A DNA stretch of 64,000 nt from Neospora caninum Liverpool. Its lineage: Eukaryota > Apicomplexa > Conoidasida > Eucoccidiorida > Sarcocystidae. The notes beneath the pieces are model-generated. The model was not told where the DNA came from. It saw only the letters and a list, made by a program, of their open reading frames with translations, and searched no databases. Positions 52,401-63,113 of the stretch are shown here, one piece after another. The stretch lies in contig NC_018397.1 of NCBI RefSeq assembly GCF_000208865.1, forward strand, positions 2,542,001 through 2,606,000, read 5' to 3'. Within the stretch, counting starts at the first letter, position 1. Each line of letters begins with the position of its first letter. Both the position numbers and the translations under genes were made by a program.

Positions 52401-55287
52401 ACAATCACGGGACTCCCCTCCGAGTGCAGACGCGAGATGTGGGCGCTGCACAGAACAGAGAGTGGCGACGCGAAAGCACGAAAAACATCCAAAAGAGAAA
52501 GGTCGAGACAACCCTCTGGAAAAGGAGAAAAACGTCGCAAAGACAGCGGCACAGGCCGTGGCAAAAAACCGTGCTCGCCTCGCTCTCAAAAAAAAAGCGA
52601 AATCCCAAAAACCGAATAAACGAGGCACTATACGTATACATACATATATATGTGTGCATATATATATGTAGAGAAAGATGGGGGGACAGACACACATGCA
52701 TCAATGGAATTATAGATATACGTATAAACAGATATGCATATATAAATATGTATACAGATAAAGATATACTTTTTAAAATACAGCAAATATATATATATAT
52801 ATATATATGGGTTTGTGTGAATACAACGACGACCGGCGCACGACAGTTATATAGCCAGCGAGGGAAGGTTGAGTGACTTGCGTGTTTGCGCGTCGCTCGA
52901 AGTGGCGCAGTCATTCTGGGTGAGAAAAAAAACGTGGAGAGGCCCCCAGAAGAGAAACTCACGAGTCCATTTCTTCCTTAACGGCAACACTCATCGCCCA
53001 AAGGACGCGGGCGGCGCAGAGCATCAAATCGTCGTCGTCGCTGAAAGTGGTGACGGCAGTTTGAATGGCCACCAGCACTCCGCGTTCCATCGCATCCAAG
53101 GCATTTTCCCTGAAAAAAGCAAAGGTTTTGCGCAGGGTTTCCCCATACTGTTCTGCATTCCCCCGGATCCGACACCGAAAAGGTAGACGGGAAACCTCAC
53201 ACAGACGCCGAGAAACGGAATTAGATGCACGCCGTCACCCGCATCAGTGGATGTATTCACAAGCGCCAATCTCAGGCGTCTATACACTCGACAGGCACAA
53301 GCGGCACGCGCGATTCTCTGCATGCATTGTGGATTGACCTCGCCAGAATAAAAAAAAAGATCACACTGGCGTTCGCTCAGGTTATCGGCGTTTCCAAAGA
53401 AAGACCATCCGAAAGAACCGCACCTACTCTCGGCACGCCTGGCTAGGTGCGAATGAGTTTTCTTCGCATCTCGGGACTTCGTACCAAGGTAGAGAGATTT
53501 CCATGCACGGCTGATTCGGATGTAGGTAGACGTAGATATACTGTTACATAGATTCTAACAGACACTAGTGTATATCTGCACGGAGACAGCTGTGCGGCGA
53601 AAGATATGCAGACATGCTTGCGGCTCTAGAAGCACGTGCATGCAGAACAAGAGTGAAGTACCAGAGGTGTGTAGAGGTCTGTATATCCGGAACAGACGTA
53701 GGGTGAGCATTTTTGACCGGCAGAGGATCTTACTGGTAAAGTTGGTTGGAAGGGCTGCAAAAGTCCGAGAGCGAGCGCAGTCCGAAAAGCAACATGCGCT
53801 TGAAAGTCTGGTGCTGGATGACAGACTGCACCGCAGTGGCGACCCCGGCGTCGGGGTTACGCTTAACTGAATAGAAAAAACAGAAATCGTGGAAGGCAGA
53901 AAACGTTTGACGCGACGGTCTCAAAAAACGGACCTCCTGTGCACAGAAAGAATCAACAGCGCAGCGCATTCCAAAACACTCAAAGGCAACGGACACCTCG
54001 CACGCTCAATTGTCCCCCAGCCGTGCGTAGGAGAGCCGGGTCTGCGACCGCATTTTGGACGTGAGTGTCAGCATGCAGTGTACAAAGAGTTGAAGAAATC
54101 GGGGGGAAGCGCGGCAGGTACACCCAACCGGAAGGCCATCACAAATCACGTGTAAGGAACAACGAAGTTCAACGGCGCCAGAGATCACTCTGAGAAGAGC
54201 TGTCCATTTTGCGTAGAGAGACGGGGGAAGGCAGGAAGCCAAGCCACGACTTCAGGCTCGGCAACGCGGTGCGATAAAAAAGCAGACGCTACTTCTAGAG
54301 AAAGGAGCAAAGGGACCAAGAAAGGAGCACACAGGTGAGAGGTGAGCAGCGAAAATCGGAAGGAGCGGGCAGGAGACAGGAAACGCGAGAGAACGAAAAA
54401 ATACAGAAAGGCAGAGGGTGCCCCAAATCCGATTTTTGCGGACCTAAAAGGTCAACAGAGCGTGGAAAAAAGACGCACGAAGAGAACAGGGTAAGCAGAG
54501 CGACAAAGAGATATGGAAGGCGAGAGCAGGAGATCGGACGAAAGAGATTGACGAGAGTTGCTCCTTCTTCACGAAACACGGGATGTGGAATTTCTAAAGG
54601 CTACAGAGTACTTCGCTTTTGCGACTGTTGATACACGCAGAGAAGACCAGACGCCACAGAAAACAGAGAGTGCTGCCTCCTGATAACGGAAGCGAACGCG
54701 TTCCGCGACACCAGAGACTGATGGCATTTTCGTCCCGTCTAGGTTGAACTGAGAGAAGTCAAGAGGCACGCCTTGACGACTCCTTCACGTCACTCCAGAC
54801 AACGGTTTTCGCGTTAACAGAGAGACAACTAGGCGTGACCCGCTCGATGTGATTACATCTATCCATGTACCTCTACCACGGTGACACGCATGTGCCGGAG
54901 CAGAGGAAACAGAAAGAACCAGGAAGTGGGACGCCGTGTAAAAAAGAAATTCAGAGTGAGGACACACTTTTAAACGTGCCCGAGTCGATGGATCACCTGC
55001 TCGACGGCAAGGCGCCTCTCTACATATACAGGTAGCTGTGTGTCACTGCATTGAGGATAAGAGATACACTATCTACACGCTACGCGGTTGGATACAGAGA
55101 CAGAAAGAAGAATAAGAGGGCAGAGGAAGTCCGGCATGCGTTCTGTCGGGAGAAGGCGTAAGAGAAATGAGAAATCTTTTCACTTTTACACGCATAGCGC
55201 AGATTTGGATAGGGCGTAGTAAGACCCGAGTTGGAAGCGGGAAGTCGCGCACACTGTGGAGAGGAAAGTACCTTTTCCAATCGCCAT
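38659..55287 (-). CDS. GAC: Glideosome-associated connector (GAC), armadillo-repeat actin-binding protein
   Basis: Twenty minus-strand exons: 55287-55272, 53866-53734, 53109-52963, 52445-51182, 50666-50387, 50004-49835, 49360-47981, 47391-46608, 46205-46048, 45851-45644, 45451-44404, 43791-43302, 42763-42218, 42037-41932, 41528-41244, 40916-40585, 40209-40125, 39634-39430, 39257-39127 and 38813-38659. The 7923 nt close in phase to 2640 aa, matching GAC (about 286 kDa). Residues 50 to about 2480 are armadillo/HEAT helices throughout, for example [18 protein letters not shown] and [13 protein letters not shown]. The last 160 residues form the PH domain, with [33 protein letters not shown] and [15 protein letters not shown] as its C-terminal helix. 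Known for this protein: it binds F-actin, the MIC2 adhesin tail and, through the PH domain, phosphatidic acid at the parasite apex, and it is required for gliding and invasion. The first exon encodes only MAIGK plus one base. Intron 5 uses a GC donor. Confidence 0.95.
38876..38916. repeat. (TA)n in GAC intron 19
   Basis: Two TA runs separated by TATC, inside the last GAC intron (39126-38814). Confidence 0.9.
40480..40509. repeat. (TA)n in GAC intron 16
   Basis: TA array of about 15 units in the intron 40584-40210, with a second short TA run near 40530. Confidence 0.9.
41054..41171. repeat. TA/CATA-rich tract in GAC intron 15
   Basis: Nearly 120 bp of TA runs mixed with CATA/TGCA units. It takes up about one third of the 327-bp intron 41243-40917. 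Confidence 0.9.
41633..41654. repeat. (TA)n in GAC intron 14
   Basis: TA array in the intron 41931-41529. A second array lies at 41722-41738 in the same intron. Confidence 0.9.
46451..46479. repeat. (TA)n in GAC intron 8
   Basis: TA array of about 14 units, flanked by CATA and TGTG motifs, in the intron 46607-46206. Confidence 0.9.
47644..47670. repeat. (TA)n in GAC intron 7
   Basis: Interrupted TA array in the intron 47980-47392. A second array lies at 47829-47846. Confidence 0.9.
49722..49740. repeat. (GT)n in GAC intron 6
   Basis: About nine GT units next to short TA runs, in the intron 49834-49361. Confidence 0.85.
50005..50386 (-). other. GC-AG intron in GAC (intron 5)
   Basis: On the minus strand, exon 5 ends at 50387 with ...AAGCAG/GCAAGA, and the next exon begins at 50004 after ...TTTTTCACAG. 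This boundary gives phase 1 on both sides and a smooth helix, [16 protein letters not shown]. No GT donor in the correct phase was found before the frame drifts into non-conserved sequence, so a GC donor with otherwise consensus bases is the best model. Confidence 0.75.
52788..52808. repeat. (TA)n in GAC intron 3
   Basis: TA array of about 10 units in the intron 52962-52446, close to a broader AT-rich stretch from 52630. Confidence 0.9.
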
Positions 55288-58200
55288 GATGCCGAACACG
55301 CCGTGCCAGAGAGAGAAGACGAACGAACGAAACGGATGAACGAAGATGCACTTCCGCGGACGGGAAAAAAACGTCCAGCTGTTGTAGATTAAAGTTTAAT
55401 CTTGGCTGGATCAAAGGTAGCGCGGCATTTGTGACGAGCCCTTGGTACGACGCGAACGAAAAATGGCGGAGTCTTGTCCGGTGGAAAGTCCGAGAGGAAC
55501 GCGAGATAAACTGTGGAATAACAGATGTTTGCCTCAAGAATCGCTAAATTTTTGCGACTAGACCAACAAGAGCTACGAGAAAATCACGGCGAAGACAGTA
55601 CCCCGCCTGGCGAGGTACGGAAAAACAGACGAGGACAGCGTTTTCTTCTGACGAGGGAGGGAAATTCGAGACGTCCAGCGTTCGTTTTCGCCAGAGAGCA
55701 CCCCCCCAAAAAGGTCCCAATAGGGTTTGGTTACTTGGTTTTCGATTGCGTACGAATCACGGGGTACGGTTACACGGGATGTAGTATCTGCCGTCGGGCA
55801 GGACGCTGAGGGATTCCGGGAGCTCGCAGTGCACGGCGAACAACTCTGCTGGAAGGGTATCAGGAAAACAAAGCCCTGTACCTTGATAAAGATCATCGGT
55901 TTTTTCACGCGCAGTGCATAGGAGTGCGATACCACACGTTTACACGGAGAAAAAGGGTCAGAGCGGGTGGCTTTAAAACAGGGGGCGAACGGCGCGTGTG
56001 CCCTCAATTCGGAAGCGAAAATCGGAAGCTGGCCCAGGCTGTCCAGCCCTGCGCAGATATCTCGCATTGAGTAAATAGCTCGACAGCCCCTTCCCCCCTT
56101 TCCTCACTAGCATGTGAGCCGCGGGCATTCGCCGTCGGTCCTTTGGGATGAACGCGCGCGCGCGCGCGCCTCGCCGCAGGGGAACCACCACACCCGGGAA
56201 TGTGCGCTTTCGGTCGACAGCTGACAGCGAAACCCGGCCGTCTCTCTCGACAGTCAGAAGCAAGCGGCAACGATCTGTTCCACGCCGTTGTAATCTGGCT
56301 TTGACGGGGCACTTGTAATCTGGAAAGGAACCGAGCGCCACCTCTCCGAATAATGTCGCGCCAAGAACGCGTCTCTTCACGCCAAGGGGTGTACGTGTAA
56401 TGAGGCGATTCGTGTCGATTCGACCGCTGGAACCGGAAGACACGCGTGTGTATGTCGTCGGAGGAAACAGGGACACAGGACGGCGGTTTGGTATGAGCTG
56501 CCTGCCCTGACAGGTTGCTGGTCAGGTCCCCGCTATTTCCAATCATACATCTGAGGTTTGTGCGGACTCAAGTTCACCGGAGAGTCTGGGATGCTCGAGT
56601 GGCGGGGGGGAGGGCAGATATTTCCACTCTTTGAGACCAAGCAAGGGCTCAGGGGAACCGCATCTCCCGCCGGTATCCAGCAATGATATACCGCCCGGAT
56701 TCGTAGGAACGAATCCGGGGGTTCTAGCATAGATTCGCAGTGTGTGGTCTGTTGCACGATCCGATATTCAACGTACCTGTTTCTGCGGGAACACAGCGAT
56801 CAGCGTGTACGTAGCTGGGGCACTCAAAGGGCAGGTTAGCGTGCAACTAAGATTCTACAGCGCATCCGTCGGGAGTCAAGACAGTGATTCGTGATTGTGT
56901 GTTAGCCTACGAGACTACACACAGCGTTTTGCACGAAAATAGGGATTCCCTGATGCATTCGGTCGAAGAGGCGTCAGCCAGTTTTCCGGGCGCCTGACAC
57001 CGAGCAGTCAGGACCAGCACATACTGTGCTTAATGCTACCATAGCACCAGACGTCAATTTGTCAGGGCATCGGATTTCGTCCGGTGGGGAGTCGACTAGG
57101 TTTACGGGGATTCCTGCGGAACCGTTGTCCGCATTTCTCTTCCCAGCGAATGACGTCGCCAGTGCAATCGGGTTCTCCGAGAGGAACGGTGTCAGTCCGA
57201 AGTGAAACATTTTGTCATGTGCCATCGGGCGCTAATGACTTCAGTTCAGGAAGCACGTTTCCGGTCCCAACGAAGAGACATTGATGTAGTCTCGAGGCTA
57301 GTTAGGTAAGCAGCCGCGGTGGATCTCGTACAGGAATGCACACATGATTGGCGAAATAAATGATGTGCTGGGCCCTCGTCGGAACTGAGCTCTGGCAGGA
57401 CACAGGAAGAAGCTGCCCAAACGTGTCGACGCTCGTCAGGCCAAAATAAGGAATCATCGGTGACAGGTCAGCTTTTAGGGGCTTTTCAAGGATGAAGGCA
57501 CAGACCCCGTGCATGGGTTGCCTGGTTATTTTACAATGACACCGCAGCAGGGCAGTGCCAGTCAACAGCAGATCATTACTCGGCAGCACCTCAAGAAGAA
57601 GTTTTGTGAGCACCTGATAGGTCAATCACTAGTCTGCTACAGGTTATCCCACATTCTAAGGCGTCACCTATTGAGTCAGTCTGCTGAAATGCCTTTTTCG
57701 GCAGTTCAGCCAAAATTCTGCTTCATCTGGCATGTCCGCTGCCCTTTCTTACCAACTCTGCAAATTGACGTGCTTTAGCCCAATGCTGCTGCAATAGTGA
57801 TGCATGGCTGTCAGCAAAAGAGACCCTCCTGTCTTGCCATCTCGCCTCACGAGTGTTTCCATAAGCGATCTTAACCCCGTGTGATGGCGCAGGAAATCTT
57901 CTTGTTTCGGTCGGTACAGATACGAACTAGAACCTTTCGACTTTTTTACACCGAGGACACCAGACCAAAAGGTCTGGGATGAACAGCGAGGGTACACTTT
58001 ACAATAACAATGGAAGTCCCCAAAGCTTGACGGCAGTGTGCTGTCATAATTCTTGACTCGAAGCCAGCGCCTGGCACAACAGAGCCGCGCATGCAGCTGC
58101 TCTTGTGTATGCCCCTCAAAGGTCCCACAGTTGCGTGTCAGCAGTCTGCTAATTCTGTAAAAGGCCTAACGGGAAAGTTGAGGTGTTGTCTTAGCTGGTT

Positions 58201-59596
58201 TTCGTCTCCAGGACTGCCACGATCCTGGCTAGCCTGACAAAATGCTTTGAATCTCGATTCCTGAGATCGGCTGCAATACAGTTTCTGTCGCTTGTCCTGT
58301 TCAGGGGCACGCTTACTTCACGAGATCCTTGTTCTATTCGGCGAGGTAATATATATCTCGTCAACCGATGTATCGGTGGACAAATCTAACAGTCTCTGAA
58401 ACCGGATATGCTTGAGTCTCTGTTAACTCAGCTTGCTCTGCATGAGGATTACTTCACTAACACACACACATACACAAACGGCATGTGCCATGGCAGGCAC
58501 TTTTCTCCTGGAAAAACTGTCGCGAACGAAAGCCAAACATCGTGTTGTAGTAAAGTCCTCAATGGGAAGGACCCCCCACCGGTCAGCTATGTTGTGAACC
58601 GGTATGGTCTATGCCGTCTTGTGGCTGAAAGCTGCCGAGACGATAGAAGCCAACAACATTATGGATGGACACGTGTTTCAGGGGATGACGAGTTTGTGAA
58701 GTTTCCCTGAGCAATGGTGATCTATTTCTTCCCAGTCAAATGCGTAGCAACAAACGCAACACCACAAAAGACAGAGAGAGCCGTCGCTTGGGGGTTGATG
58801 TTTGTCAGTTCCGCTTGACATCGTCACTGCTTCCTGTTTCTTCAGTTGTGCCCACTAGAGTACCTTTCCAGCACCAAGGTACACGTTAAATTAGCTTCTT
58901 TGTTGGCTGCCTTGGGCTGCAACCAGGGCACCCAAAAGGATGAACCTGACTCTCGTTTGGCAGTCGAAAGAGCTCTGTGACGGCTGGTACGACCGGTGAA
59001 GCGTCCGTGTAACTGAGAATGAAGAATGGGAACCGCGAACTCTAAAAAGCAAAACGGCTTTTCCCAACGGATGCCAGAAGTTCCAGAGTTCCGTCTCAAA
59101 GCGATTCTCCTCGGAAGCCCCTTCAGCGGCCGTTCATGCGTGTTCGAACGGTAGGCCACACAATACAACAGGAGCACGTTCTTCACTGACGCGTTCGTCC
59201 AACAGGTCGAGTGACGTGAACACAGGAAACTGTGGAGGAAAATAGACGGAATGCCAAACTACCTCGCTCTGTCGCTCTCATCTCCCGCTTTGCCATCCGC
59301 TTGCGGTTTTAATGAACCTTACTGCACAAGTAAATGCTCCAGCCTTACAACCTAGAGTCACGTGTCAAGATACGTTAAATGTTGATACGAGACACACTGG
59401 ACCGGCCCTCAAAGGAAGGCAGTGTTGGAGAATCTTCTCTTCGAGAGGCCGATGTGCGTTATCCGTCCGGTGACATGTGGGGTCCGACGCTCCGTTTGTG
59501 ATTATCACCTCGGGGGTCTTTTGGTCAAGAAATCTCCCACGCTAAAGACCATAGTCAGTTTCATATGTTCTTAGCGCGTTCTACATTCCTTTTCAG
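55288..59596. other. Intergenic region upstream of GAC
   Basis: About 4.3 kb between the divergent GAC start and the first visible exon of the Rab-like gene. It should hold the GAC promoter and 5' UTR and one or more upstream exons of the GTPase, including its P-loop, which I could not locate. A (CG)n tract lies at 56152-56169. The other open frames look accidental. Confidence 0.55.
56152..56169. repeat. (CG)n tract
   Basis: Nine CG dinucleotides in a row, about 870 bp upstream of the GAC start codon. Alternating purine-pyrimidine of this kind can adopt Z-DNA. It is the only such tract in the window. Confidence 0.9.
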
Positions 59597-61520
59597 GTAC
59601 ATCAATAATAGGTTCGACTACCAGAGCGCAACCAGTCCGTACAGCCTTCGGCTCGGTACCAAGGTCTGGCTTCTATCGGACCCTACAGCAGGCATCGCTT
59701 TCCTCAATCTGTGGGACACCCCGCGCGAGGTCAGGCAACGATAGACTTTCGTGACGGCTGCCTGCAGATGAATGCACTTTCTTCGAAGACCACTAATCGA
59801 TCTGCACTGAGAGCGAGATTCGCACGGGGATCATCGCCCCGATCTTCTCCCCTGCCCCCCCAAACCTCTCAAATCTCACATATGTACATGCACGAATTCA
59901 TTCGCCTCCTCAGAAGGGTGGACTTTTCGTTAGAGGGCTTTTAGACGCCCTCGCTTTGAATGCTCAGCCGAGTAACTGTGCAAGTGCGCCGGTCATAATT
60001 TTCCCGTATCACAGGACTGCAGGATTCTTTAGATGGGGAATTGCCATTCCAGCTCTCTCGGGACTTGGTATCTTCACGTTAACTTTGTTTCCGCCTCATG
60101 GATCCTGCATACAGTTTACCGTAACAGGCGCTGACCACATTGGACATTGTTTTTGTGTCTTCTACGGACACGAACGAATGCCAAACTGCACTGTGATTCA
60201 CGGTGTGAGCCAACTGCATATACCGAAGCGAGACGCTTCATTTCTGATGCCATTTCACCACTCGCACGAACCGAAGAGGACCGTGAAAGAAACTTGGCCA
60301 TCTCATCTATTTCTTGGTACGCACATGTTCTTGAGCCTGTTCTGCTTTGAATTTTCCTCCCCGACACGCAAAACTCATGCGATACGACGTCCGTGCGCAA
60401 TTCGCATAGAGCCCTTATCAGAAAAAGGTACCTTCGCTACTTGGAGGATACTACGTATCTGATGCAACATTAAAACGATTCTTTGTATTGCATTTTATAT
60501 TTACTTTCAGAGGTTGTATTATAATAGTTTTACATATCTTCTACTTACATTTAAATGGTTCTAGTAACCCTGCAGGTATTGTGGCCATGCGCTCCTTACG
60601 CGTGTAATTCTTATCAGATCACTCCAGAGACAGGCGGACCGGGATTCTGGGCTGGCACCAAGGTGGTCTTCATATGTGTGAGCGGCAAAGAGGTGATGAA
60701 TGTGGAGAATGAAGTGGTCAAGTGGACGACTTCGTCTTTTGTACGCCGCGCTTACGAAACTGATAAAGCCATTGTGTGCATCCTTATCACAAAGGCGGAC
60801 GCGTTACAAGATACGCAGCAACTGACAATCAAGGAGACCATGAACCGGCTCGTCCACACGCCCGGCCTCGCTGTGGACACATGGACGTTCTGTTCTGCAA
60901 AAGACACTAAAGGTACGTCTTTCGAGAAGAGCCGCAGAGGTGGCCGCTCAGTGGCGTTAGAGACTTTGCATGTGGTGCTCAGTAACAACGCGTCCAGGGC
61001 GCATTGTGGGAGCATTACTTGTTCAGCACGGCTAGTAGGAATGACAGATAGAGAGAGAGGAGCAACACTGATCCCTTCCGTATGGTGCAGGAGTACGCCC
61101 CGGAGTTACACGTGGGCATGCTTTGGTTGCTTACCGACATATTAACTACAAGAACCGGCACAAGAACACTTGATAGCCGTTGGACATTACCTTTTCCCCT
61201 GCTGCTCTATGAGCTACCTCAGCAATGGACATGCGAGCCTACTCTGTGCGCGTGTCCCGCTTTCCCCGGCGTCTGTAGGGCTTCAGGGGGCGAAAGATGT
61301 GATTAAACTGCTTTTCTACCAACATGTGAAGGACGAAGCGAGAAGGAAGAGACGAGAACGCAGAAACTCGCGAACTCCCAGGTCATTTCTTGGCACATCT
61401 GAGACGATCCGCCAGTCGATTGTGAGCCTGGCAACACGGACCTACGAAGCGTCTCTCAGGGAGATGGAGAGGGCTGAAAATAAGGATCGGGAGAGGAGCC
61501 ACCAGGTCTTCATGCAATGA
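59597..61520 (+). CDS. Divergent Rab-like small GTPase (3' part)
   Basis: Three visible exons: 59597-59729, 60618-60912 and 61279-61520 (stop TGA). Phases 0 and 1 close, and the first exon enters with one leftover base, so upstream exons are missing. The order of Rab features is clear. YINNRFDYQSAT corresponds to the segment after the P-loop and switch I (Rab7 has a similar YVNKKF). FLNLWDTPRE stands at the G3 WDTAGQE position. AIVCILITKAD fills G4 (usually NKxD) and FCSAKDTKG fills G5 (SAK). The tail is a charged helix without C-terminal cysteines, so no prenylation signal is seen. Loss of the G3 glycine and catalytic glutamine suggests altered or absent GTP hydrolysis. The donor at 59730 (GTCAGG) is weak. 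The Walker A exon was not found, so the gene may be complete but split, or degenerate. Confidence 0.6.
60431..60579 (+). other. NUMT: mitochondrial cytochrome b fragment
   Basis: An AT-rich island inside the Rab-like gene's intron. It translates in one plus-strand frame to an apicomplexan cytochrome b segment: YYVSDATLKRFFVLHF, then GCIIIVLHIFYLHLNGSSN and PAG. Similarity stops abruptly near 60579, 38 bp before the next exon's acceptor, and begins near 60431. Coccidian nuclear genomes are known to carry many short mitochondrial inserts. It is not a functional gene here. Confidence 0.9.
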
Positions 61521-62822
61521 TCGAAACTCGGTGGCTTGTATAAGCTCTGACTCGCGTCGAAACGGCGCTAAAGACCCCCGTGTTGCCGGCCTACTCGAAG
61601 AACGAGGGAAGCTCGGGGGGCATACCAGATACCAGCCAGACGCACACTTTGCTCCGGATATCTAACTGTTTCATAACACAACACATTGGGGAATCGTCAG
61701 ACACCACAGAGCGTTGGCCAATTAGTAACCAGGTGATAAGGAACTTCACCGTGCTGGTACGATCGACAACTACAAACAGAAATGGAAGAGAACGCAGGAG
61801 AACACATGTGGATGATCTCAGGGTGTTCCTGTATCAAGTAACACAAAACTCGTCAAACGACATTTCAGATATGCTCCGGACCGGGAGACTGTGGCGCTTA
61901 AGGGTATCCCCCCTTGCCTCACAGATTGTCTCAGGAAGTCGAGTCGTTTTGAGAAACGAGACGCCATTTAGCAGCTGTAGACGCCACCGTGACACCGGTC
62001 CCCCGTTTCCTTCGAATCACTTTTTCGAGGTCGCCAGAATGGATCGAAAGCCATGCTTTCCGGCCACACTGTCGGTAGCGCTACTCCAGTACACAGTTCG
62101 AGGCCCCGTCAAAAGCCCTCAGAACAACGTTCCTCTGTAGTCGACACTCACTCCAGACGGTTCCCATAGGAGAGGTACATCGAACACGAAATTTACCAAG
62201 CTCAGGAGTTCGTGCACGTTAGCACAGTCGAAAGCGTGTAAGAACCCTCGGCTACCTGGGCTAACAGCTGGGCTCTGCCACGAACTCGACTGTACATATT
62301 TCCTTTTTTTCGGATTCGTGCGCGTGCAGAAAACTGTCTACCTGTGAATAGGGTTCCCCTCTTTTGTTTCGCTGAGTTGTGCTGCATTAGTAAAGAGCCA
62401 GGTGGGGAAAAAAGTCGCCAGGAGAGGTCGCTTCTCCGGCATTCGGTGCTCTAAAAGGAAAAAAAAATAACAATTATTCCCTTAGTAGTGGCGAACGAGA
62501 CCGAATATTTCTTAAAGACAGTGTTCAAGTCGTTACACCTTTCGTGCGGGTCGGAACATTTAAAAACAAAATTTGGAGTTTTAGGATTTAAATTTTGGGT
62601 CTACCACGAGTGAAGTACACAAACAACTAGATACCATTGAAAGGGCTCACACCGATTTCGCTGGCAGTCTCACGCTTCGAGGAACCAGAGGAAAGTGAGA
62701 CAGATAGGGTCTTTCTCTTCTTGAAAGACTCTGCTCTTTTTGTGGCACGAAGCATCGCAAACATGGAGGGCACTTACTCTTCAGAGGAGCCAGACCAGCT
62801 GTTGGCTTTGTGAGACGGGTAC
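61521..62822. other. Intergenic region holding an rRNA NUMT
   Basis: Downstream of the Rab-like gene. A 187-codon plus-strand frame (61580-62140) lacks an ATG start and any domain, and is probably 3' UTR or chance. The only recognisable element is the mitochondrial rRNA insert near 62.5 kb. Confidence 0.55.
62479..62558 (+). other. NUMT: mitochondrial large-subunit rRNA fragments
   Basis: Two pieces of LSU rRNA-like sequence lie side by side. The first has ttagtagtggcgaacgag, which resembles the conserved 'GTAGTGGCGAGCGAA' element. The second has ttcgtgcgggtcggaac, the near-universal peptidyl-transferase-domain motif. The AT-rich flank up to about 62610 may belong to the same insert. Apicomplexan mitochondrial rRNAs are fragmented, so adjacent non-contiguous pieces are expected in a NUMT. 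Confidence 0.85.
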
Positions 62823-63113
62823 CTCAGCGATATTTGCTAGTCTCAAAGAGGCAAGGATAGATGACAACAATGCCCTTTGTTTCTGAAAATCTTTGCTTTC
62901 TTCCTTCAATCGACGGAACGTCGCAGATGACAGCTGATTCGCCTCGCAAAAAACAAAGCAGAATCGGCTGGCGCGGCGTGTGTGTACACTGCGTGCGTCG
63001 AGCAGCCGCGAAGTTTCTGCTGTTATTGCCGAGTGCGTTCTTTCGATTTGGATATCATCTGCGACTTTCCTTTCGTTTTCGCCTTCTGGTTCATCTAGAA
63101 GATCTCCAGAATT
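62823..63113 (-). CDS. Possible single exon of a minus-strand gene
   Basis: A 97-codon minus-strand stretch has an acceptor (GTGCCTCCAG) at its start and a GAG/GTACCC donor at its end, phase 0 at both. The peptide is acidic, then helical and coiled-coil-like, for example FRRLKEESKDFQKQRALLSS. No partner exon could be placed on either side and the family is unknown. Chance remains a real alternative. Confidence 0.3.

Noticed and set aside
56974..57225. Minus-strand frame with NLVDSPPDEI, which briefly resembles the G3 region of EF2-like GTPases.
   Set aside because: Only six residues match well, the glycine-histidine of DSPGH is absent, and the surrounding peptide does not align. Treated as chance.
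58408..58710. SPGKT in a plus-strand frame, considered as the missing P-loop of the Rab-like gene.
   Set aside because: There is no GxxxxGK spacing and no donor in the needed phase 2.
59956..60462. 168-codon plus-strand frame inside the Rab-like gene's long intron.
   Set aside because: It starts at a non-ATG codon, has no domain, and its end overlaps the cytochrome b NUMT in a different frame.
61580..62140. 187-codon plus-strand frame downstream of the Rab-like stop.
   Set aside because: No ATG at the start, no recognisable domain or splice partner. Probably 3' UTR.
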